Assembly (NCBI RefSeq): GCF_027887165.1
Contig: NC_077228.1
Coordinates: 384,500,456 to 384,564,455 of the forward strand
Reading direction: 5' to 3'
Source: Monodelphis domestica
Taxonomy: Eukaryota; Chordata; Mammalia; Didelphimorphia; Didelphidae
DNA length: 64,000 nucleotides
Part shown: one piece after another, positions 47,301 to 59,300 of the stretch
Layout: each line of letters starts with the position of its first letter
Position numbering within the stretch: position 1 is the first letter of the stretch
Notes under the pieces: generated by a model
Told to the model about the DNA's origin: nothing
The model's input: only the letters and a program-made list of their open reading frames with translations
Databases searched by the model: none
Program-made: the position numbers and the translations under genes

Positions 47301-50300
47301 CAGGCCTAGAAATGGGAAGTCCTAGGTTCAGATCTGGCCTCAGACACTTCCTAGCTTTGTGACCCTGGGCAAGTCACTTAACCCCCATTGCCTAGCCCTT
47401 ACCACTCTTCTGCCTTAGAACCAATACACAGTATTGATTCTAAGATGGAAGGTAAGGGTTTTAGAAAAAAGAATTCAGAAAATTATCTTAGAAAGAGTAG
47501 AAGCAATTAACGGTGCTTTGAAGACTTTTAAAAAAATCCTTAACTTCTGCCTTAGAATTGATACTTAGTATCAGTTCCAAGGCAGAATAACAGTAAGTTA
47601 GGCAACTGGGTTTAAATGACTTGCCTAGGGTCACACAGCTATGAATTGTCTTAAGGTCACATTTGAACTCAGGACCTCCCATCTCTAGAGCAGACTCTAT
47701 CCACTTAACTAGCTGTCCCACTTGAAGAAGACTTAAGAGATGTCAATAGAGAGCTATCCTAAAATATTTGAAGGATCATCACAAAGAATGTGGAAGAGAC
47801 AGGAGACAGAAGAATCTGTTTGTAGAATGGGCTGCTGAATGAGGCAGTCAGCCTACTTGAAGGTATTCAGGCAGAAGCTGTAGAACATCAGTCATGTAGA
47901 ATTGATGATTTTAATACTGGGTGAGTGGATGAAATAGATCTCTGATGTCCCAATTCTTAGATTCTGTGGTATCCCAAATATAAGTAGTCCCCCAGTTTTT
48001 GAGATTCACAAATAAGATTGACTTGCTTTTATATACTACTATTTATCAGTGTTCTTAGCCATACCTCAACAATGAATAGCATAATTTCTTTATTTTCTTA
48101 TCACAGTACTTCACATTATTACTCATAGCAGGTTTTGGATTTTTTAGCTGTCACATTTAAAAGTCAGAGAGTTGACTTAAATTTTGGATATAGAAGTTGA
48201 AAAATAAGGTATATTGATTGCTATGGTATATCAACATATCATATATATGATTTTTCTTCTTTAGTCATTTCAGCTTCATCTGACAGTTTGTGGCCCCATT
48301 TGTGGTTTTCTTGGCAAAGATACTGCAATAGTTTGCCATTTACTTTTCGGGTTCATTTTACAGATGAAGAAACTGAAACAAACCGTGTTATGCAATTTGT
48401 TCAGGGTTACACAATCAGTAAGAATCTGAAGTGAGATTTTAATTCAGTTCTTCCAAATGTATCCTGTGCCACCTAGCTGCCTGTATAAATATCTTAATAT
48501 TCTTTGGTATGCCTTGATTTATTCATGGCTTTAACTGATGCAGGAAATGATAGAGAAGGGAATTGAAAAAGATGAATTGAGTAAAGGAGTCTCTTCATTT
48601 GAGAAGTAATGAAAAGCAGTTGAAGATGTGAAAAAAGAGGCTTGCTATTTTGTAGCACCTAATAGAACACTGCTTAGGTTTTATGGCCAAATATCACCTG
48701 ATTTGCATTAACAGGAGAGAAGATTGGAAAGATTTTATTAGTACCAAAAATAAGTTTAAAATACTGTCAATATCCTCTCTTATCCCTCCCTTAAAAAAAG
48801 AATGGCCCTTTGGAATCACAGTCCTAAAATCTGTTTTCACTCCAACTTGGATTATATTGTAGGCTGTTGGGTTAATCTTGTAAGGAAGATGTGTTGTAAC
48901 AACTTGTAAAGTATTATTGTTGCTTTCCAACCTTCTCTCCCTCCTGGTCTTCCAGGATTGCAAAGTAGTTTGGTGGAAATTTAACATTATCTCAGTATTT
49001 TAGTTCTGACTGTGCAAGACAAGCTTTATACAAACTTATTTATGTAAACTTATTCCTTCTCCCAGAAATACATGATTTCTTATTTCAGAATTACACTTCT
49101 TTCTTTTATTCCCTTAACTCAGGCTTTGTTTGTTCCTACCGAAATGTACTCAGTCAACCAGTGTTTTTCATTGTACACTATTATATTTATTAACATAATC
49201 CAGTCTTCTACTCTGGGAAAAATTTAACTTCATACCATGACTTTTTATCTCAGGTTCTAGATCCTGTCTATTATTTCTTGGTTTTTGGTTTTGTTCAGTT
49301 GTTTCAGACTTGTCTGATTCTTTGTGATACCATTTGAGAACTAGAGGGGTTTGCCATTTACTTCTCTAGCTCAATTTGCAGATGAAGCTCAGGCAAATAG
49401 GCTTAAACTTGCCCAGGGTCACCCATCGACTAACTGTTGGAGGCCTGATTTGAATTCAGGGAGATGAGTATTCCTCCCCCCAGGGCTGGCACTCTATCCA
49501 CTATACCACCTAGTTGCTCTTCGTAGTAGCTTTAATTCTTTCTCCTGATCATCTTTTTTTTTTCCCCCTCCTAATGTCTGTTTCATTTTCTAGATATTTT
49601 AACCATCATTTTTAAAATGTAGGCCATTTATCTTACCAAGCAGGGGTTAGGGTGGAGAAGAGAAGAATGGCCTTCACAAAATTACTTTGAAACTATTAGG
49701 TGCATCATCAGACCTTGAACTGGAACACTTTTTTTTTCCCCCCAGATCCTGGTCAACCCAGTCCTAGTCATTCAAGTCTTTGCTAACATAATAACATAAA
49801 TTTTTCTGTAGAAAGAAACTGAGGTAGAGAGGGATCAAGACCAAGAAGAGAAAGACATATATACCCTCTTTATTGGCAGAGCCAGGATGGAACATAAATG
49901 ATCTTTGTAATCTTTGCCTTCCATAGTAATTAGTGACTTTTTGGTAGGTACCTTCTATTTATTTTTCTGATGTATGAAATCATTAAGACCTTTGAAATAA
50001 ATTGATTGCAGGTAATCTTTAAGTATAGGCAATCAGTGGAATTTTTTTGGAGACAAGCTTTTATTATTATTATTATTTTAATTGTCCTGTTACCTGACAT
50101 CAACCTGCTGCTAATAGTCTGTTCAGGCAATGCAGTCTTTATCAATACCTCCTATTTCACTTAAGCACTTAGTGTCTCCCAAGTCAATATGAGATAATCT
50201 TTATTGTTTGTATTTGGAATATTGATTGTTGAGTTTATAGTAAATAGTATCTAACTTCTCCAACTCAATTTAGATTGGGGAAAGCTTTTCAGGTATGACA

Positions 50301-53300
50301 GAATAAAAATATCCATTAATTTGTAAAGAAGCAAAAGGTACCAATTTATTCATTTTGGTAATGCTTTTTCTTTTTTAAAGATTCCTTTTATTGTAGGTCT
50401 ATCAAAAGGTTTATTCATGAGGTTTTAAAATATCTTAGTTTTGTATTCATTTTGTTTTAAAATACTGTTAAGGGAGTTCTTGTTCAGTTAATCACATGTA
50501 ATGTTGAGGTAGTTGGTTTGATGATATGCAGTTTGATAACATTATGCCCTAAATTAATTTTTTAAACTTCACTTTTAAGGCAGTATGGGCACTTGGTAAT
50601 ATTGCTGGTGATAATGCAGAATGCAGAGACTTTGTTCTGAATTGTGGAATTCTTCCCCCTCTTTTAGAGTAAGTATTTTATTTAAGTTCTTATAATAGCT
50701 AACTAATGCATTGTAAAAGAAAATACATGTTTCTTATTCTAGTAAAAAATTTCTTTTTCTTTTTGTTTTTGTTCTTTAAGGAGGCTTTTAAATTTAGCTG
50801 TTTAGTTTCTATTATAGTTTGAAGTAAAGTAATAAAAATTCATACTGGAGATTGAATTTTAATGGCTATTGTTTATGAAGTAAGAAAATTTAAAACATTT
50901 ATCTTTAAAATTATAGCACCTGGAATTTTAACCAATAAAGAATTTGAGGACATTTCCCAAGAATAACATTGTTTATTAATCAAAGCATGCAAGCCCATTA
51001 ACAAAGAATGGATCTTTCACCAGCCTTTTACATGAAAGACCACTTGTGAGTCCTGCCTCTTGCTTTTATAGGAAGCTGTGTCCTCTTTCTGATTGGCCTG
51101 ACAGTTCGACCTTTGGACCTCCCCTGACAGTCCCCACTGGTGGATATTTCGAAAAAGGAGGTGGACTTAGAGACCTCAACTCCTCCCTCATTACTTCATC
51201 ACAGGGGAGGTGGGTCTTTACCTAAATAAGGAAAACACCAACACACCCTACTTTCAAATGGGTCAGAGTTCACCAGATAGAGAAATGTGTGAAACATGCC
51301 TTTTTATGGCTTGTTAAGAAATTGAATGTTTTTTTTTTAACATTTTTAAGAATTTAAGGAATTTAAGAAGCCCTGCTTCATTTTGCAAGCTTGCCTAGAA
51401 AATATAAGTTGCCTCAACCATGTTTTCAGTGGCTCTTTCACTTGTTGGGGACATGGTTATCTCCAACTGTAGATGATATATTTAGCAAGGACAAAGAGGG
51501 CATATGTTTTCAAATGCTTTGGAGAGAGGGAGAGAGTTCTTTATTATAGTTAAGAAGGAGCAGGTCTCTGCCCTGGCTACAGTGGGAGATTTTCTAAGGT
51601 AGAATATACTCTAAATTTCCTAGCAATAAAGGAAATGAGTACAGAGGTTAAGGAACTGATTTGATCCTCTAATTAAAAACCCAGATATAGAAATAATCAA
51701 ATATATATAAAAACAATATAAAATATTATATATAAATTAAATAAATAAAAATATTTAAAAATAAGCCCTCTCAAAATGGTTTATGGTTTATCATTATGAA
51801 TGCTTTCACCAGCATACATTTCTCCTACCTTTGCTTCCTGTCTCCCATTTGATATTTTCATGAGTTGAATTTGGCCAAAAAAAAATTCATTGTTATGCAT
51901 TTGAAATTAGTATCTCTCAATTATATAACTTCTTGGATATCTGATCTTCACAGGCCTCCTGAAGGTTATGTTCTGCTGGCTTATGTATAACCTCAGAGAA
52001 TCCTAATGCTATGATGAGGCATCACAATCCTAGCCATCTTTCTCATGCAGTGTGATATCGGGGAAAAGTTCTGGATTTTGGAGTTTAAGACCTGGGTTTG
52101 AATCCCAGATATGCTTTAATACTACTTGTGTGACCTTAGGCAAATACTTCTGTGGGTTGTAGTTTTGCTTATTTGTAAAATGAAATTGAATTACTGAAAG
52201 AATGATGACTTTATTTAAAGAAGTATTGAGGATGAAAGACTTTACCTTTACCCCCCCCCCCCAAAAAAAAAGTTGAAAAGGTCGTGGGGGGGGGTAGAAA
52301 AGGAAGGTATTTGTCTCTAGGAATGATGGAAAAGTTTTGAGTGGAACCAGGTGGGAAAGGAAGGTATGGCTGGCCACAGAGCTCTCCACTCAGAGGGAGA
52401 GGCACTAGGGATGGAGGTTCTCATAAATGGGAATTACAGGACTAAAGTGATTTTATAGGATGAAGAGGTTCCTTCCTGGAATAGGATGAGAAGGACAGAG
52501 GAGTACAACCAAAGGAGAAATAAAAAGGGAAAAAATATCTTAATATGCCAGTTTATATAGATTGCTTTTCATATACATTATTATTTGATTTCACAAAAAC
52601 CCTGTGAAATCTATAATGCAGTTATTATAATTCTCATTTTATAGTTGATCAGTTAGTTTGGGTAGCATTCTCAAGGTCACACAGCTATTAAACAAACAAA
52701 CAGTAGACATGAACCCCTTGGTCTTCTGATTTCAAAGTCTAATGTTTTTTCCTACCCTACCACACTGCCTAATTAAATATCTAAATTAAAATATTGTCAT
52801 TAGCAGCATACTTTTTATTGTTGTATACATTTTATATTGAAATCTGAAATTATAAGAGATTTTGATACTTTCAAAATGAGAGTTTTATTTCCAATCTTGG
52901 AGGTATATCTTTTAAGTAATTTGTAAAACAAATTCCTATCACATCACTTTTCCCCTTCTACTCCATTCACAATGAGTTTCACACAGGATTATTTTCTATG
53001 GTATTATAGGATCAATTTTACTTTCCTGCCAAGTGGATTATTTGAAAAGTGAATTTTAAGATGTCCTGTTGGAAACTACTAATCCATACTATGTTTTATT
53101 TAAAGTTACCTTAAAAAGTTTTTACTTTTCTTATATATCGGACATGCTGAAAGATATATTGGCTTTCCTTTCAACTCAGTTGATTTGCTTTATTGCCTTT
53201 TGATAAAGATTCATTTCTTATTTCTTACTAAAACTTCTTCCATTGCTTAAAGAAACCAGAATCATTTAGAGGCAAGAAATTAAGACTAAGTTTATCAAAA

Positions 53301-56300
53301 GTGTTTTTGGTTTAGTAGCACAGAAGAAGAAAAAGGAATTTCTAGACACCTGACTTTTAAAGGTAGATTGATTTATGATCCTTTGGTGGCCAAGACTAAT
53401 AGTGTTTTATAAAATGATTAAGGCAGAGATTCACCATGGGCCCATAGTTTGGCACCTGCTCGAATAAACTAAACTTCAGGATTTATTCTCTAATATTGAA
53501 GAAATATGTTGTCTGTCTTATATACTTAAATATTGTTTCCAGTCTGGCTGCTACTAGACTGCAAACTGGTCTTTTATAATAATCCTTATTAGGTTCTTTT
53601 AAAGCCTATCTCTGTTCATTGTACATAGTGTATAGTTAATACATGTTAGATATTTTGAAAAAGAGGCTACTTGCTTTCAATGTGTTTATATTATGTTTGT
53701 TGAATTAAAGTAAACATACCTCAAATAGAGATCAATGAAGTATTAAACTGCAGAGCTGACCATGATTAGATTTGGAATTCAGAGAAAGGAGAGATTCTTG
53801 TAGGTTTTCAGGAACTGGCTATCATAAAATTATTAACAGAAACACCATAGGGAAAATTATCGTGTAAATAAGATATTTGGGTATATTAAAAGAAGAGCAA
53901 CTGAGTACTTCTTAACATTTTAACTACACTGTAGTAGTTTTTCTTTGATGCTGGATCACTGTACTATTACTGATTAGGAATTTAACATTAAATATATATA
54001 TTCTTATTTGCTCTGATTTGGTGTGAACCATTTGTGTTAGATGCTGAAAAGTCTTTTGTTAGGATTTCTTGATATTAGTATAAAAGATTAAATATTTTAA
54101 TCCTACTCTGAGAAACTGTACAAAAAAAACTTGAAGAACAAAAAGACACCTTTGAAATTGTAATCTTCATTATTTCATCATAAACTGCTTGACAGAATCC
54201 AGAAATCCTTGTAAAATGAACAGGAAGCACTTCAGATAAAGGTCAGATGCTGTTTCCACATATTCTGTTTAAAATATGAAGTATTTCTAGTTTTTCAGTT
54301 TTTTTTTGTTTTTTTTTTTTTGTCACTTGGTACAAAGAAAACTCAGTTTGGCCTTTAACTCATGCAATTTGCTTGTTGTCAAACTCAATTTCCCAAGCCC
54401 TTTTATCTTCCATATATCAATTTTAGAGAAGACTAATAGACATGTTCGTATTTTCCACAAGTGCCAGGTTGAAATTGAATCAGATGAAAAGTATATAGTA
54501 TAGTCTATTAAATGTCTTTACAATTTTCTTTTTCATTACTCTAATTTCTTTAAGGCCTTGAATATGTATGAATATTTGTTTTTGTGACTAGAAGGAATGT
54601 AGCATTTTCAGTATTCAGTTACTCAGAAATAACTGTATAGGTTTCAATAATTGGCACTTTAGATAAATTTAGAATTATGATTTTCATTATCACCCTTTCA
54701 CAACCTTTGTAATTTAGAACCCAAATAACCAATTTTATGTTTCATAAAGTCTTAACCTGCTTGCAAAAAGGAGTTATTTCATTCTTTGTCCTTCTATCTA
54801 GCACCTAGGACAGATAGTACAGATAGACTCTTAATAAATGTTTTTTGATCAAGTGATTGACTCCTTTAGCCATAAAACAGTTTAACTCTTCCCCCTCAAC
54901 ATAGTTGAATATTATTGTTATACTACGAGAGAATGTCTCAATTATAATATTTGCTATAAGGGACAATTCCTTTTTTGCTTTACTTTCCAGATTACTGACA
55001 AATTCAAACAGACTTACAACAACTCGAAATGCTGTATGGGCACTCTCAAATTTATGTAGAGGCAAGAACCCACCTCCAGATTTCAGTAAGGTATGACTAA
55101 CTTACACAAATTAATAAATATATTTTGGACTTGAAGGAAAAATGTTAGAGGTAGAAGTTACTGTGTTAACAGGAGTTCCATTCTTATTTTAGAAGTAAGG
55201 AAATTGAGGCCTAGAGTAGGAAGTGTCTAAAATCACAGAGCTAATGTCACCATTTGGAGACTTAAGATTTAGGTCTGTTAACTCTTGTTCCAATATTTGT
55301 TCCATTATCCCCACTAATTTATACTTCTAATCTGTAGTCTACCACTCTGGTTTTAATTTTTTTCCCCCAAAGAATCTTACCAACTTCATACAGTAGAATA
55401 TTACTAAATTATGCTAACATTTAACAAAAGGAGAACATGAACTCAAGTAATTTTTTTTCCTCTTCCTTTTCACATTTAAATTACCAAGGTCAGTGTTATA
55501 TGATGGCCACTAAAAAGAAGGAGAAATGTCAATTTAAAGCAGGGTGAGGAGAGGCTGCAAAAAACCTCTTATTTTTCATCCCCTCACTAGACTCCATAGA
55601 AAGGACTGTAGGACTTTCACAAATTAAATATCCTATTTGAAAATTCTAAAAAAATTGCCATGGTATTTATATATGCTAAAATGTTAGTTTAAAAATTAAA
55701 TTGTACATGATTTTAAGAGGTCGGCAGTCTAATTGTATTCTGCCATGGTCAGACCAATTCTAGAGTATTGTGTTGAGTTGTAGGCACTGTATTTTAGGGA
55801 AAGATATTGATACCTGAAGAGTACCCAGATCAAGGCAGAGTGGTGATGGGTCTGGAATTAATGCCATATGATAATTGGATGAAGGAACCAGGGATGATTA
55901 GTCTGGAAAAGAGATGTTGTAGAAGAGAATGTGATACCTATTTTCATTAACTTCAAGTTACTTTACTTGGAAGAGATTTATTGCTTGTCTTTAAAGGCTC
56001 AAACTGTGAGCAATAGTAGGAAGTAAAAAAGAGGCAAATTTAGGCTTGATTTGAGAACAATTCTATTGAAAAAGTAGAATAGGCTACCTCAGAAGAGAGT
56101 GCCTCCTCCCTTCCCCTAATCGTTAAGCAAAAGCTGGATGACTATTAGGGATCTTGTGGTAGGGATTCTTTTTCAGGTATGCCTTGGATTAAATGTCCAC
56201 TGAGAGCTCTTCCATCTCTGGAATCCTATAACAGAGGAATATTTAAACTTTTGGGTCTTTTCCCTCCTCCAGGTGTCACCTTGCTTAAATGTCCTGTCAA

Positions 56301-59300
56301 GATTATTATTTAGCAGTGACCCAGATGTATTAGCAGATGCTTGTTGGGCCCTTTCTTATCTTTCTGATGGACCCAATGACAAAATCCAAGCAGTCATTGA
56401 CTCTGGAGTCTGTCGAAGATTGGTGGAACTTTTGATGTAAGTGTAATTGTATATAAGAAATGTGTAATTGTATATCAAGGTTAGTCCTTGGTATAGTTTA
56501 ATAATAATAATCATAGCTCAGATTTTTGTAGCACTTTGAAATTTACAAAGAACTCTACATGTTTTATTTAATTTGATGCTCAAAATATTCTTGTAAGGTA
56601 GATGTTATTTTTTTATCCTCACTTATAAAATGAGAAAATTGGCTGAGAAGAGGTTATGAATCATGTACACAGCTAATAAGTTTATGAATTTAAACCCAAG
56701 TCTTGCTTAAGTGCAGTACTCTGTCCATTATACCATTATTTCATCTCATAACCTTATTAGTAAAAAATTTTGAACATGCACCCCAATATATATGTATATT
56801 CTAGTTACAGGTTATAAAAGAAATACAAATGTAGGAATTAAAAGATGAAACAAAATAAAATCCTTAAAATTTTCTAATTAACAATACAAAAATAATTTTC
56901 CCACTAAGATATTGTTAATATTTTTAGTTAGAATAATATAATTGAATATGCTTCATTTTTAAAAAAAATTTTGAATTAAAGCTATGACAACGATTTGAAA
57001 AATCATTCTAATTACTGCCTTAACCTAAAGAGAACACATCAAAATATGTAGATACAAATGAAAGAAGTGCCTCTGTGGATATACTTTTTCAATTCCATCC
57101 ACTGATTATGTAAATAATAATAGTTAACATTTATTTAGCGCTTACTACTATGTGCCAGGCTCTACTAAAAGTGCCTATTAAAATATCTCATTTGATCTTC
57201 ATAGCAACCTTTTAAGAGAAATGTGCTATTATTATCCTCATTTTATAATAATAAAAATAATAGATAACATGTAATACTTACTATGAGCCAGGTTCTGACA
57301 CTAAGCTCTTAACAATCATCTCATTTTGTTCTTACGACAACTTTGAGAGGCAGGTGTAATTATTTTCCCCATTTTACAGATGAGGAGACTTAAGTAAGCT
57401 AATTGTCCAGAATCATACAATTACAAGTATTTGGGTTCAGATTTTTACTCGGGGATTTCCTGATTGGAGGCCCAGGGTTCTATCCTCTGTGCTACTAGCT
57501 GCATTTATATGAAATTGCGACTCCATTTCATATTGTTTTTTTAAAAGTTTGTAATAAATTCTGCATATTGCTGTTGCAGCAAATATTTTTTAGCCAGTCT
57601 AGAATAAAAGGCAAATTTCTAAGCCAATAACAGGTTTATTGTCTCTCAGCAAAGCCTGGGTCATTAGGTTTTCCTCATAATCTAAGACAGTTGAATGAGA
57701 GTTTTCTCTCTTTTCTATACCTTAAAATTACATGATTTAAGATCCTACCCCAATATTGAATCACTAATACTAGATTTCAGGGGGCAAAAAGTTCATTTAG
57801 GATGGATGGGCAGAAGATACCTTTAGGATGAATGGTTGGGAGTTTCATTTTTTAGCAGTGATTGGGTGTGATTTTGTCTCAGCTTCTTGAGTCCTGGTTG
57901 GTTAGTATGGTCTTCAAACTGATATACTACTAGGTCACTACCTCATAGTCATGAGAGGTCCAGAAATACTCTCACTACTCTGTATATGTCATGTGGCTAT
58001 TTCCAAGGTGGTCCCCCCCCCCCCCCACTCATCCTGATATTGATAAAGAGTTATAGTAAAGAGGAGGTTTAGTAAAGATTTAGTGTGTAGCTTAACATTT
58101 TTCCTTAAAAATAGAATTACTAGAATTCTATTAATCTTATATAATTCTCTTAATTATTAGTTAATAATTGTTTTGGATTAATCATTTATTGTGGCTACAT
58201 AGTGATTATGATAACTGGGGTTTTATTTTAAAAGAATCAGGGGTTTGGGATTCCCATTCTCTTCACTTTCAGAACTGCCCTGCTTGTCTGTTTCCTTCTG
58301 AACTCTTCTGTACATTAAAAGCAGTTATAATGACTGGATAAAAAAAATAACGAAAGAAAAGAAGGGGCCGGTGGGGGGTGGAAGCAGGGAGAGGCTTGTA
58401 ACAAATGAACAAACCAAATCAACATAGTGACCATGTTCAAAAAAGTATGTCCTGTATCTGTATGCCTTGTATATTAAATTCCAGTGATTGATATCCTGAT
58501 TGTTGACAATCTGTTTAGGTGGCACAGTGAATAAAGCATAAAACAGAGTCTGTAGTCAGGAAAATGAGTTCATATCCAGCCTTAAGACACTAGCTTTATG
58601 AGTCACTTAACTTCTTTTAAAAAAGAATCAAAAGAAAAGAAAAAAACTTAAATCTTCTACTTTAGAATCAATATTGTTTTTGGTTCCAAGGCAGAAAAAT
58701 GGTAAAGGCTAGGCATTTGAGGTTAAGTGACTTGCCTAGGATTATACAGCTAGGAAATATCTGAAACCAGATTTGAACCTAGGACTTCCTGTCTCTTGAA
58801 CTGGCTCTTAATCCACTGAGCCACCTAGTTACCCCCAGTACTGAATACTTTTGATGATTATAGCTTTGTAGTATAGTTCAAGTTATGGTATTGCTAATTA
58901 AATCTTGACATCTAATCACTCCATGTCTTCTATTATCACCTCTAGTTCATTATCAGTTTTTTTGTTTGTTTTTGTTTTAAAAACCCATACCTTCTGTCTT
59001 AGGTTCCAAGGCAGAAGAGTGGTAAGGGCGAGGCAATGGGGATCAAGTGACTTGCCCAGGGTCACACAGCTAGGAAATGTCTGAGGCCAGATTTGAACCC
59101 AGGACCCTCCTGTCTCTGGGCCTGGCTCTCAGTCCACCTAGCCACCCAGCTGCCCCCTCATTGTCAGTTTTTAACTACTAGTTCCTTCTCTCATCTTAAC
59201 CTCCCAGCTCTGTTTGATACTGTTGATCACAATACTCTCTTCTTCTTGGGCTTTTGTGACACACTCTTGGGGAACTTCATCCGTTCCCATGAGTTCAGCT

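Larger units (their letters stand above)
37259..50579 (+). other. KPNA5 intron 6, the largest intron
   Basis: 13321 bp. Unassigned to 38260; microsatellite and SINE (38270-38590); unassigned 38590-40300; L3/CR1 LINE (40300-41900) with two SINEs; long-family-like A/G-rich stretch (about 41940-42560); hAT fragment (43040-43325); L2 tail (43345-43470); unidentified stretch (43520-43890); MIR-like (44085-44215); RTE remnant (44220-45215); MIR-like (45225-45420); unassigned 45430-46450; SINEs to 47721; RTE-tailed SINEs (48262, 49292); unassigned to exon 7. Confidence 0.75.
50669..54990 (+). other. KPNA5 intron 7
   Basis: 4322 bp. A solo LTR (50921-51243, minus), a MIR-like SINE (about 52040-52190, plus), a poly(C)/poly(G) patch (52249-52297), a MIR-like remnant (about 52560-52770, minus) and otherwise unassigned AT-rich sequence. 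Confidence 0.8.
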
